Below, one piece after another: positions 35,419 to 42,139 of a stretch of 64,000 bases of DNA. Below the pieces are notes generated by a model. It was not told the origin of the DNA. It worked only from the letters and a program-made list of their open reading frames with translations, and made no database searches. A program made the position numbers and the translations under genes. The first letter of the stretch is position 1. Every line of letters begins with the position of its first letter. This DNA comes from a virus. Where the stretch lies: the IMG/VR virus record IMGVR_UViG_3300011260_000073, positions 719-64,718 of that record; one strand, 5' to 3'.

Positions 35419-35555
35419 ACAGAGCACGCAGAGCATGGCACCGCAAGTGGGATGACATCATCTTCACAGCAGGTGTTATATTTTTAATGACGTTCTTTAC
35501 TGCCCTGTGCATGGGCGTTATCTATGCAAAGTCACTACAACCCGTTTACCTCTAG
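35415..35555 (+). CDS. small single-pass membrane protein
   Basis: This 46-residue protein has a basic N-terminus (N-R-A-R-R-A-W-H-R-K-W) and then one hydrophobic span (I-I-F-T-A-G-V-I-F-L-M-T-F-F-T-A-L-C). The basic-in topology is clear. The function is unknown. Confidence 0.55.
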   Translation: MNRARRAWHRKWDDIIFTAGVIFLMTFFTALCMGVIYAKSLQPVYL

Positions 35556-35565
35556 GAGACACACC

Positions 35566-35769
35566 ATGAAGAAAGTAACACTCAGTTTCAACGTTCCAAC
35601 ATTCTCAATGCCAAACATTCCAAGCGTCGATGTTACCGTGCTCAAAGATGCTGCGAGTGCAGTGCTGGTGGACACCACCTCAGCTGCACGCGGCAGCGTA
35701 GCTCGGCAACTTAGCTGCTTGGCTTCTTATATCGAACCTTCAAAAGAGGCAGCAACTAAACCAGAGTAA
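35566..35769 (+). CDS. small hypothetical protein
   Basis: This is a 67-residue protein from ATG 35566, chosen because AGGAG lies 9 bases upstream; an alternative ATG at 35524 lacks one. It contains V-P-T-F-S-M-P-N-I-P-S-V-D-V-T-V and an amphipathic C-terminal half. It is the last gene before the 594-base iteron region. Confidence 0.6.
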   Translation: MKKVTLSFNVPTFSMPNIPSVDVTVLKDAASAVLVDTTSAARGSVARQLSCLASYIEPSKEAATKPE

Positions 35770-35955
35770 CGAAACCCCTATATTCATAGGCTCTAAGCAT
35801 TCTAAAACACTTAGCGTCTATGTTTATAGGTACTTTTGTCTGTGTACATGAGAGAGGGGGAGCGGGGTCGTAGAGCCCATATTCACCGACCTGAGGGAAA
35901 CACAAAAACTTAACTCTTTGATTTCACTACAGCAGTATATTAGGAAAACCCTATG
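35770..35955. other. gene-free left part of the iteron region
   Basis: No start codon with a ribosome-binding site and no coding composition is seen here. Just after the preceding gene are two small hairpins: CCTAT-ATTC-ATAGG (about 35779-35792) and a CTAAG/CTTAG pair, followed by CTAT-GTTT-ATAG at about 35818-35829. They may end the upstream transcript, but there is no U run. Confidence 0.4.
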
Positions 35956-36297
35956 TGTTACGAAAATGGCCTGCACTTGCCCCATACAGATATAGTGTTT
36001 TACTCTTACCCCAATAATACATACCTTTTTTGTTCTACTAACTTTAACCTCTTTTTGGAACAAATAGCCTTATATCCTATATTCTCCCTGTAAATCAGTC
36101 ACTTAGAGTGTTACGAAATTTCGTAACAGTTACGATATTTTTCGTAACATAGCCCTTATGCTCAAAAACCAAGAAACAGCAAAACCGTGCTACTCGCCTA
36201 CCCAGATACCAAGGTGTTACGAAAATGACCTCTCTAAGTCATTGATGTTCCAAAAACGTTCCAATAAATAACCCAGTTTCGTAACACTTTCGTAACA
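35956..36297. repeat. iteron-like cluster of TGTTACGAAA repeats
   Basis: Seven exact copies and one degenerate copy of the 10-mer TGTTACGAAA occur in 342 bases of gene-free DNA. Plus orientation: 35956-35965, 36109-36118 and 36215-36224. Minus orientation: 36119-36128, 36140-36149, 36277-36286 and 36288-36297. The degenerate plus copy is at 36128-36137. Copies 36109 and 36119 abut to form a perfect 20-bp palindrome. Paired, spaced copies of this kind are typical of replication-origin iterons or repressor operators. A second motif, TGTTCCAAAAA, is present at 36246-36256 and inverted at 36052-36062. Confidence 0.7.
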
Positions 36298-36323
36298 CCC
36301 ACGCTTTTCGTGCCTCAAAGCGC

Positions 36324-36355
36324 TCGGATTCCACTCAAATATCATTAACAAGGAG
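36324..36355 (+). promoter_or_regulatory. repeated leader element before SLOG gene
   Basis: TCGGATTCC is followed 7 bases later by TATCATTAACAAGGAG. The same pair, with 6 bases between and GAGGAG in the second part, occurs at 34667-34697 upstream of the first rightward gene. The second half includes the ribosome-binding site. This looks like a shared translation or promoter element. Confidence 0.45.
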
Positions 36356-36363
36356 TAACAAAC

Positions 36364-36714
36364 ATGTCAGAACTTCGACTAATCATTGCTGGGTCACGTG
36401 CTTTTAATAACTACGACTCATTGGTCAATGCTATGGAACAACTTAATATCCAACCTACTACTATAATCAGTGGCACTGCTCGTGGCGCTGACCGTCTGGG
36501 AGAACGCTACGCTAAAGAACACAACATCAAATTAATACGCATGCCTGCTGACTGGAATACATATGGTAAAAGCGCTGGGTACCTGCGCAACAAAGCCATG
36601 GCTGAACGAGCTGATATGTTAATAGCCCTTTGGGATGGTATCAGTCCCGGCACGCAGCACATGATTAACATTGCTACTGCCAAACACCTCACCATCCACG
36701 TAATTAAGGAGTAA
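36364..36714 (+). CDS. YspA-like SLOG family protein (DUF2493)
   Basis: This 116-residue protein has the SLOG/YspA signature. G-S-R-A-F-N-N-Y is at the start, then I-S-G-T-A-R-G-A-D-R-L-G-E-R-Y-A. The C-terminal block is G-Y-L-R-N-K-A-M-A-E-R-A-D, then W-D-G-I-S-P-G-T. The Rossmann-like fold is thought to bind a nucleotide or ADP-ribose-like ligand. It is common in phages, and its role in infection is not settled. AAGGAG precedes the ATG, just after the iteron region. Confidence 0.85.
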   Translation: MSELRLIIAGSRAFNNYDSLVNAMEQLNIQPTTIISGTARGADRLGERYAKEHNIKLIRMPADWNTYGKSAGYLRNKAMAERADMLIALWDGISPGTQHMINIATAKHLTIHVIKE

Positions 36715-36719
36715 TTAAA

Positions 36720-36893
36720 ATGCTCACTAAAGCCTACACTGCCAAAGGACAACGAGTGCTACTTTCAGAAGTACCTTGCCCACGTTCAGACAAACTCCAA
36801 TGGGCATGGGTATGTGGCGCAAACCACAAAGCACTCTTCCCCAACAAAGTAATTGCTGTTGAGAACTACGGACTAACACGCATTCACGACTAG
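36720..36893 (+). CDS. small hypothetical protein
   Basis: This 57-residue protein has C-P-R-S and W-V-C-G-A-N-H-K-A-L-F-P-N-K-V-I-A-V-E-N-Y. It starts six bases after the SLOG gene stop, with AAGGAG inside that gene's end. It may be a small zinc-binding protein, but the Cys/His set is not clear. Function is unknown. Confidence 0.5.
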   Translation: MLTKAYTAKGQRVLLSEVPCPRSDKLQWAWVCGANHKALFPNKVIAVENYGLTRIHD

Positions 36894-36903
36894 GAGAAAT
36901 AAC

Positions 36904-37131
36904 ATGCCAGATGACTACACAGCGAATAACCCAGACATCGTCATCACCCCAACCGAAACGATGATTTCATTCCCTAAAACAAGAGAGGTCACAACCCTGA
37001 CCCCAGCTAGTATCACGCTGTACTTAGACCAAGCAGACTTCGTCACCGGAGTACCCGCATCACTGAGCATTGATGAAATATTACACATCATTAAAACTCA
37101 CTATGAAGGAGACCATAATGACTCGGATTGA
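36904..37131 (+). CDS. small hypothetical protein, beta-rich
   Basis: This 75-residue protein has a Thr/Pro-rich N-terminal half (N-P-D-I-V-I-T-P-T-E-T-M-I-S-F-P) and a helical C-terminus (S-I-D-E-I-L-H-I-I-K-T-H-Y). An AGGAG site precedes the ATG. It resembles the 63-residue protein at 37302 in having a V-I-I-S-P/V-I-T-P beta start, so the two may be diverged paralogues. Confidence 0.55.
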   Translation: MPDDYTANNPDIVITPTETMISFPKTREVTTLTPASITLYLDQADFVTGVPASLSIDEILHIIKTHYEGDHNDSD

Positions 37132-37309
37132 ATATATGGAAAAACGCATGCAACTCACCGAGCAACTGCTCACAGCTATCCTAGAAACCGAGTACGACCC
37201 AACCGAGGAGAACAAAGTAAGCCTGAGACAAAGAAAGCTATTCTACCAAGTAGACCTGCTTGCCCTAAAAGCCAAAGCCGTTAGTGAAGGAGTAATACCC
37301 CATGAGTAA
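37118..37309 (+). CDS. small helical protein
   Basis: This is a 63-residue protein from ATG 37118, with GAAGGAGA upstream; earlier in-frame ATGs lie inside the previous gene. The sequence (M-E-K-R-M-Q-L-T-E-Q-L-L-T-A-I-L-E-T-E-Y) predicts an amphipathic helix pair. It overlaps both neighbours. Confidence 0.6.
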   Translation: MTRIEYMEKRMQLTEQLLTAILETEYDPTEENKVSLRQRKLFYQVDLLALKAKAVSEGVIPHE

Positions 37310-37493
37310 AACACGCGTTGTTATATCCCCACAAGTTGTCACTATCTTTGATGATAGACACAACATCATTACTCACCTTAACCCCGAAGACCTAACCATC
37401 GACATCCAGGTCGCCCATGACGAATACCAAACCGTCGACTTACAAGCCCTTAGCAGCATAATACAAGGAACATCATCATGTCCCCAGAACTAA
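37302..37493 (+). CDS. small beta-rich hypothetical protein
   Basis: This 63-residue protein has K-T-R-V-V-I-S-P-Q-V-V-T-I-F-D and an amphipathic second half ending in a polar tail. It is translationally coupled to its neighbours by overlaps of 8 and 16 bases. Function is unknown. Confidence 0.55.
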   Translation: MSKTRVVISPQVVTIFDDRHNIITHLNPEDLTIDIQVAHDEYQTVDLQALSSIIQGTSSCPQN

Positions 37494-37687
37494 AACAATT
37501 CCTTTACCTCTGCGCTGATTCAGCACGTAAACTCTCAGCCAATCCAATGATGTACAAAATGAACGAGACCCTCATGGTCGAACTTTCTGTATACATCGCA
37601 GACAAAGACAGAGCCCTCGCCCTGCAACAGGATGTCATTGACGCTCAGGTCGACCGTATACAAGGGCTAGGAAGGGCAATACGATGA
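37478..37687 (+). CDS. small helical hypothetical protein
   Basis: This 69-residue protein is helical throughout (F-L-Y-L-C-A-D-S-A-R-K-L-S, then K-D-R-A-L-A-L-Q-Q-D-V-I-D-A-Q-V-D-R-I), and the end forms a coiled-coil-like stretch. ATG 37478 overlaps the preceding gene by 16 bases. The stop overlaps the next start (ATGA). Confidence 0.55.
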   Translation: MSPELKQFLYLCADSARKLSANPMMYKMNETLMVELSVYIADKDRALALQQDVIDAQVDRIQGLGRAIR

Positions 37688-37824
37688 TTACCTACCCAGA
37701 AATAGAAGCCTTTGCTAAAAAGCACAAGCTCTCCAACGTAACAGCCCACAAGATACTAAGGCGCATAAACAAGCATAGTCATATGCTACAACTACTACGC
37801 CTTGAAAAACTATATCCAAATTAA
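37684..37824 (+). CDS. very small basic helical protein
   Basis: This 46-residue protein has the pattern K-K-H-K-L-S-N-V-T-A-H-K-I-L-R-R-I-N-K-H, possibly a minimal helix-turn-helix or nucleic-acid-binding peptide. It starts in an ATGA overlap with the previous gene. Function is unknown. Confidence 0.5.
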   Translation: MITYPEIEAFAKKHKLSNVTAHKILRRINKHSHMLQLLRLEKLYPN

Positions 37825-37871
37825 AAACTGTCATTAAGAAGCAATCAATGTAAATCAAAAAGGTAAAACAA

Positions 37872-38090
37872 ATGTCAGATACATATCAAGCAGCAACACA
37901 TATCGTTACTCATCATGAGCTAGCGATTTCCTTATCCGAAGAAGACGGATATGCAGAGAGTCCAGAAGAGTTGTTATCAGCTCTTGAATCAGTAGCAGAA
38001 CGGATTTATGAACGTAATCCAGCTGTTGCTACCTCATTACGGGAGTTCATCAACCAATACGTAGAAGACCGGTTGCAGTACTTCATGTAA
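37872..38090 (+). CDS. small acidic hypothetical protein
   Basis: This 72-residue protein has S-L-S-E-E-D-G-Y-A-E-S-P-E-E-L-L-S-A-L-E-S-V-A-E-R-I. AGGTAAAACAA before the ATG is a weak ribosome-binding site. The leader before it (AAGAAGC-ATCAATGTAA-TCAAA) recurs, slightly changed, after its stop codon near 38094-38118. Confidence 0.55.
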   Translation: MSDTYQAATHIVTHHELAISLSEEDGYAESPEELLSALESVAERIYERNPAVATSLREFINQYVEDRLQYFM

Positions 38091-38167
38091 TAAAGAAGCA
38101 GTAAATGTAATTCAAATGAACGAGATGTCTGAATTAAAACTAATCTTAAATCAAAGGAAATATTATC

Positions 38168-38896
38168 ATGAAAAAGAAAACAATATCAGCAACACCTTCA
38201 AAGAACGCAGTTGTTAAGAAAACACCTGCTAAGGAAGCAGTTGCCGAAGCACCAGCAGGCGACGCTCCTGAAATTGGCGGTGGTAGTAGCAATACCCCAG
38301 CCAAAGAAGCAAAGTCAGTGACTCTCGACAACCTCGAAGACCTCGAAGCACACCGTGAAGTCATCGTTCCACCAGTGCTCGCTATGCACGGCGGTATGAT
38401 TTCCATCCTCATTCATGATGAGTCAATGGCTGACGACAGCTTCACCGTTACCAGCATCCTGCAAGGCATTGCCAACAACCTGCAACGTCAGAAAATCAAG
38501 GCTGAAGACATCATCAATGACCTCGAGACACAGGAAAAGCACAACCTCGAAGGTAAGTTCGATGCCGAGGGCACGATGGTACAAGGTCCGAAGGTCGACG
38601 AAGCCGGCAACACGGTTGGCCTGTCCGACAATCAGCACATCCTCATGGATAAGCTGGATGACCAGTTGGACTGCATCAGCCACGCGTACATCGACCTCCA
38701 GAAGTTCTGGGACGACAACAACGACAACCCAAACTACAAGTTGTTCTTCCAGACCGACAGCCAGCGTCGTATTGCAGCTGCTAAGTACGCAGCCGCTAAC
38801 ACGCAAAATGCCAACACCGGCACCACCGAAGCTGCCAAACTGGTACGCGAGGAACGCAAGCTCAAGCGTGAAGCTCGCTTCGCACAACAGCACTAA
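38168..38896 (+). CDS. hypothetical protein with Lys/Ala-rich N-terminus
   Basis: This 242-residue protein has a Lys/Pro/Ala-rich N-terminal 45 residues, a central conserved-looking segment (V-P-P-V-L-A-M-H-G-G-M-I-S-I-L-I-H-D-E) and helical regions with W-D-D-N-N-D-N-P-N-Y-K-L-F-F-Q-T-D-S. The C-terminus is Arg/Lys-rich. It has the size and charge pattern of phage DNA-metabolism accessories but no family that I can name. It is followed by a structured non-coding region. Confidence 0.6.
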   Translation: MKKKTISATPSKNAVVKKTPAKEAVAEAPAGDAPEIGGGSSNTPAKEAKSVTLDNLEDLEAHREVIVPPVLAMHGGMISILIHDESMADDSFTVTSILQGIANNLQRQKIKAEDIINDLETQEKHNLEGKFDAEGTMVQGPKVDEAGNTVGLSDNQHILMDKLDDQLDCISHAYIDLQKFWDDNNDNPNYKLFFQTDSQRRIAAAKYAAANTQNANTGTTEAAKLVREERKLKREARFAQQH

Positions 38897-38910
38897 GCAG
38901 AAAAGAGCTC

Positions 38911-39132
38911 GTTAAGGGTGACCACTCATACCAACTTGAAAACCCTCAGTCAGGTGAAATGCCTGACACTTATTCCGGGATAAGTACCCTGCCCTGAAAT
39001 AGTGTTCTTAGTCGTTCGCACCTAGTCCAAGCGAAACGTCCTGTTCGGGTGAGATGCCCGCCGTCTTAAACTATTTAGCAGTATGGTGTCCAGGTTGCAC
39101 TTGGACGCAATACTACTAAATACTTTTTTTTT
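38911..39132 (+). ncRNA. structured non-coding RNA candidate with U-rich end
   Basis: No coding frame is convincing here, but paired arms are many: AGGGT (38915) with ACCCT (38942), GTCAGG (38949) with CCTGAC (38962), ACTTAT (38968) with ATAAGT (38980), AAATAGT (38997) with ACTATTT (39070) enclosing TTCGC/GCGAA and CGGG/CCCG hairpins. A final stem GTCCA/TGGAC, extended by AGTAT/ATACT (39080-39114), ends near a run of nine T (39124-39132). The loops TGAAATG and TGAGATG are similar. This looks like a compact RNA with its own terminator. Confidence 0.5.
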
Positions 39133-39162
39133 AAACACTAATTACCCCGTGGGGAGAGCAAC

Positions 39163-39624
39163 ATGCAATTTAACAGAAACTCTTGGCACTACAAACTACT
39201 CACAGAAGGTGAGTTCAAAACAGACTCACTTGCATACAAAATCAAATGGAGCCCAATTTCACTCTGCCCATACGCTCGTGCAGTACTCAAGCAATTAATA
39301 GTAAGCATCCTAGTGTACGGAATAATTGTTAGTGTAGCAGTATCCCTACTGTACGCACCAGCAATCGTAATAACCTGGTTAGTATATGGAATTCCATGGA
39401 TTAACCCACCAGCAGAATTCCTATATCTTGTAGGTAGTGCTATATATACCTTTATAGCAATCATAGCTGCCATAATCGGAACTACCATTAGTATAAAATG
39501 GATACGAACAAAACTCCCAAAGCGGAAGCAAGCCACTTCAGTACATAAAGAACCGAACTTACTTGTAGAATATATAAAAGCAGTTCACAAAAAAGTATGC
39601 CCAATAATTACCTTTAAAGACTAA
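39163..39624 (+). CDS. membrane protein
   Basis: This 153-residue protein has two to three hydrophobic spans: residues about 48-72 (V-L-K-Q-L-I-V-S-I-L-V-Y-G-I-I-V), then residues 85-95 and 100-125. It has a basic C-terminal tail (K-W-I-R-T-K-L-P-K-R-K-Q). GGGGAGAG precedes the ATG. It is probably an early inner-membrane protein, possibly affecting the host envelope, but the function is unknown. Confidence 0.6.
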   Translation: MQFNRNSWHYKLLTEGEFKTDSLAYKIKWSPISLCPYARAVLKQLIVSILVYGIIVSVAVSLLYAPAIVITWLVYGIPWINPPAEFLYLVGSAIYTFIAIIAAIIGTTISIKWIRTKLPKRKQATSVHKEPNLLVEYIKAVHKKVCPIITFKD

Positions 39625-39628
39625 AGCA

Positions 39629-39751
39629 ATGAGACTTTGGATATCAACTTGCTACATACTCGGCTTTCTCTTTGGAGCAGCGTTTGTAATCAGCTTCCTA
39701 CTTAGCACACAGCTAATCACATATGACGACCTAACAGGACTACTGCCATGA
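39629..39751 (+). CDS. small membrane protein
   Basis: This 40-residue frame has one hydrophobic span (C-Y-I-L-G-F-L-F-G-A-A-F-V-I-S-F-L-L). It starts four bases after the previous stop (TAAAGCAATG) and its stop overlaps the next ATG. Its compact coupling supports expression. Confidence 0.45.
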   Translation: MRLWISTCYILGFLFGAAFVISFLLSTQLITYDDLTGLLP

Positions 39752-41073
39752 GCATGAGCTGGGAATTAGACTTACTTAAAACCCTACAAGCATTAGATGT
39801 AGGTAGGGGTTTTCAGTTACAAGAAGGCGTAATACGCAACAAATGCTTTATCCACGTTGCGTGGGAAGACCTAGCTATATATGTAGAAAGATACATGGAA
39901 AAAAGCCTGTTCGAAAAAGCCAGATATGTAACTAAATATACTGGCCACTATACTTTCGAACTAAGAAACTTTGCTCCTAACTGGGATAACCAAAGAACTT
40001 TGTTCGCAAAACCTAAAGGTGCTGGCCAAGGGCTATCCATAGAACCATTCGAAGGCTTCAAAGAAACCCCAATAAAGGAAATTGGTATGTTCGAAGAAAA
40101 CAGCGAAGGTCAATGTTGGGAGAAGCAGTTATCAGATAGCTTAGTAGCTGACCTCCAAAGCGGTATGCACAGAAAGTATCCAGTCTCTTCAGAAACAAAT
40201 ACTGAGTACGTAACAATCTTAAGAGTGCATGAACAAGATGTAGAAAAATACATTAATTCATGTATGACCATGAGTGAACGAAAAGTATTATTTAAGGTAA
40301 CAAGAAATACTGATATTTTCACTTTCTACTTCAACAAAAACTCAGGAAGACTAAGAAGCGAGTATTATTATAATACCGAAGATAACAATGAACAAGCAAC
40401 ACAGAAACCTGATTATTGGGATGAACCAGAACCGGAGGAAACGCCAATGCCTGTAGAAACGTGGGAAAACGAATTACTATTGCTACTCAACAATATGGCG
40501 AGAGGCAATGTAACATTCAATGCCGTCCGTACAAGTACAAGTACAGCGACAGTAATAGTTCGTAACGAAGACGTATCAAAATATGTCAGAGCCTGCATGA
40601 CAAGCTCTGAACGTACAAAGCTGAAAAAAGTCACACGCTACGAGAATTGCTACAAATTCTTCTTCAACCTATCAACAGGTTATAATGACTACTACTACAT
40701 GCGCGATTGTAACAGCGACCGCATGCGAGAAATACCTTCCAGTTGGGACGAACTCGTCCTGCAAGGGACAAAAGAAACACCGACACCACTTGATTCACCA
40801 ACTGAAACACCAACCGAGGAACCTCCAATGTCACAGTTCTACAAAGCAGAAACAATCCACTACATCAATGGCCGCGATGCCCGCAACCTGGATGAAAACG
40901 AGCTCTATGATGCCATTCTGGCTCAAGAAAACGCAATCAACAAGTTCGATAACCTGAGTCGTAAGCCACCTACCATCAAAAAGCGTATCAACGTAATGCG
41001 CGGTGAGCTCACCGACCTCATGGCACATCTGGAAGCTGAAAACGAAAAAGAAAAAACTCCCGACAAGGGATAA
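39748..41073 (+). CDS. protein with three tandem repeats and internal start sites
   Basis: This 441-residue protein has three diverged copies of a domain of about 75 residues. They begin at about residues 3 (S-W-E-L-D-L-L), 123 (C-W-E-K-Q-L) and 239 (T-W-E-N-E-L-L). Each contains a hydrophobic core, then a conserved Y-(V/I)-x-(R/S)-C-M-x-x-S-E-R-x-x-(L/F)-x-K-V-T-R pattern and a Y-x-F-x-F ending. A separate C-terminal domain (about residues 362-441) starts M-S-Q-F-Y-K-A-E-T. Two in-frame ATGs, 40447 (GGAGGAA before it) and 40828 (GAGGAA before it), could make shorter products. Family not recognised. Confidence 0.7.
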   Translation: MSMSWELDLLKTLQALDVGRGFQLQEGVIRNKCFIHVAWEDLAIYVERYMEKSLFEKARYVTKYTGHYTFELRNFAPNWDNQRTLFAKPKGAGQGLSIEPFEGFKETPIKEIGMFEENSEGQCWEKQLSDSLVADLQSGMHRKYPVSSETNTEYVTILRVHEQDVEKYINSCMTMSERKVLFKVTRNTDIFTFYFNKNSGRLRSEYYYNTEDNNEQATQKPDYWDEPEPEETPMPVETWENELLLLLNNMARGNVTFNAVRTSTSTATVIVRNEDVSKYVRACMTSSERTKLKKVTRYENCYKFFFNLSTGYNDYYYMRDCNSDRMREIPSSWDELVLQGTKETPTPLDSPTETPTEEPPMSQFYKAETIHYINGRDARNLDENELYDAILAQENAINKFDNLSRKPPTIKKRINVMRGELTDLMAHLEAENEKEKTPDKG

Positions 41074-41222
41074 GCTGGAAGCCCCGCTAATCCCGAGGGC
41101 TAAGACTGAAAAAATATCGGGAAAATGAACGACGTCGCTACCAGCAACGCAATTATAAGTTCGGCGGTAAACTGTAACTTACTATGGGGTGGGATGCCCC
41201 CCCGAATTTAGAGGAACTCAGT
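41074..41222 (+). other. short gap with two tiny frames
   Basis: A 28-codon frame (41125-41211) ends at the ribosome-binding site of the next gene. Another frame reads R-E-N-E-R-R-R-Y-Q-Q-R-N-Y-K-F-G-G-K-L to a stop near 41178 without a standard start. A short GGGG/CCCC hairpin is at 41184-41203. No gene is firmly supported. Confidence 0.3.
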
Positions 41223-41492
41223 ATGAAAATCCGTAAAACAAAACCGCAACTACCTACACCACCAACCTACCCGCTTGTAGTCAGCGGCGATACTGTGCAA
41301 CTTCTACCTCCAAAAGGGACTACCATATTAACTGTAGCTGACAGTGAGTACTGGTATGTCATCAGAATAAATGGTGACCTAAGACTAACCAACTTATACA
41401 ACGGCCTTATGTGGACAGTTGACTCTTTATGGGGCACTGCACCACCTGAGCGTTGGAAAAAAGTAAACGCACACGTAGTAATCGAACAATAA
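41223..41492 (+). CDS. hypothetical protein, possible SH3-like fold
   Basis: This is an 89-residue protein from ATG 41223, which has GAGGAAC before it; a longer reading from 41184 would need no ribosome-binding site. The sequence is beta-rich (S-G-D-T-V-Q-L-L-P-P-K-G-T-T-I-L-T-V-A-D-S-E-Y-W-Y-V-I-R-I) like small KOW/SH3-type domains. Function is unknown. It is the last gene before the RNA island. Confidence 0.55.
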   Translation: MKIRKTKPQLPTPPTYPLVVSGDTVQLLPPKGTTILTVADSEYWYVIRINGDLRLTNLYNGLMWTVDSLWGTAPPERWKKVNAHVVIEQ

Positions 41493-41510
41493 GGCAATCT
41501 AAACATCTTT

Positions 41511-41609
41511 TGGTGTTTATAATACAGCTCCTACCCCAGAGGGAGTTTGCCGAATATTCTGGGGAACAACAAAGGCCAGTGGCTGGCCTATGGTAGCCCT
41601 GCTACCATA
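41511..41609 (+). ncRNA. hairpin cluster at the start of the tRNA island
   Basis: Three stems follow each other: CCCCAG (41534) with CTGGGG (41559), GGCCA (41574) with TGGCC (41584), and TATGGTAGC (41589) with GCTACCATA (41601), a perfect 9-bp stem with a 3-base loop. No start codon with ribosome-binding site is present. The stems may be processing signals for the tRNAs downstream or a small RNA. Confidence 0.45.
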
Positions 41610-41640
41610 AAGCTCCCCCCCTAAGCAGCCTCACAATTAC

Positions 41641-41733
41641 GGGTAAGAGGCAGATATTGGCTTTAGCTGCAGCAGACTGTAAATCTGTATTCGGCTTGAC
41701 CGGGTGTTGGTTCGATTCCAACCTTACCCACCA
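41641..41733 (+). tRNA. tRNA-Tyr (GTA)
   Basis: The acceptor arms GGGTAAG (41641) and CTTACCC pair, and CCA is encoded. The anticodon stem GCAGA/TCTGT holds the loop CTGTAAA with anticodon GTA (Tyr). A long variable arm and the T arm GTTGG-TTCGATT-CCAAC complete a type II bacterial tRNA-Tyr. Confidence 0.85.
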
Positions 41734-41739
41734 TACAAC

Positions 41740-41857
41740 GGACGAGTGGCGGAATCGGTATACGCGCCGGCCAAGGCTGGTTTGGTAGACTTCGAAACCC
41801 TAGGTAAAGTAGAAGTCGTTAAATCCTTTGCGGGTTCGAATCCTGCCTCGTCCACCA
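41740..41857 (+). tRNA. oversized tRNA-like gene (type II, Leu/Ser-like)
   Basis: The acceptor arms GGACGAG (41740) and CTCGTCC with encoded ACCA pair perfectly. The D region (G-C-G-G-A-A-T-C-G-G-T) is Leu-like and the T arm is GCGGG-TTCGAAT-CCTGC. The total length is 118 bases instead of about 85-90, and no anticodon arm of normal 7-base loop can be placed with certainty. Candidates include a 6-base CCAAGG loop and a GACTTC/GAAGTC stem. It could be a tRNA with an inserted segment, a degenerate tRNA, or a tRNA-like RNA. Confidence 0.6.
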
Positions 41858-41968
41858 TACAGGCTCAAAACGGATGGTTGAGAATGACACTCACCATAAA
41901 CCCCTAGCTTAATAGGGCACCACCCGCTATAGATTAAGCGCCTTCCAAACATGTCCTTACTGGCGTGT

Positions 41969-42130
41969 ATCTAGTACAGGTAATACCAATAAGCCGGGCG
42001 GTTTTCTGGTTGTTTCCTCCCATCCCAGCGGGAGTCCGGCGACGAGTCTGGGTTCTGTACTACCTTAAGTAAACGATGTAAGGCTGGCTTTCCTCACTTC
42101 ACGATACGGGAAAGCCGGCCAAGCATTTAC
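41969..42130 (+). ncRNA. structured RNA candidate upstream of HNH gene
   Basis: TAGTACAG (41972-41979) pairs with CTGTACTA (42055-42062), enclosing GCCGG/CCGGC (41993/42036) and CTCCC/GGGAG (42017/42030) stems. Next comes a long 12-bp stem, GGCTGGCTTTCC (42082-42093) with GGAAAGCCGGCC (42109-42120), flanked by GTAAA/TTTAC. No coding frame competes. It sits between tRNAs and an HNH gene. It could be a cis-regulatory or intron-like RNA, but I found no group I core. Confidence 0.45.
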
Positions 42131-42139
42131 GGAAAAGTA

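Noticed and set aside
35956-36297. CRISPR-like array
   Set aside because: The repeats are 10-mers in both orientations with irregular spacing and no constant spacers.
41704-41907. 67-codon frame over the tRNA genes
   Set aside because: It spans parts of both tRNA-type genes and has no ribosome-binding site.
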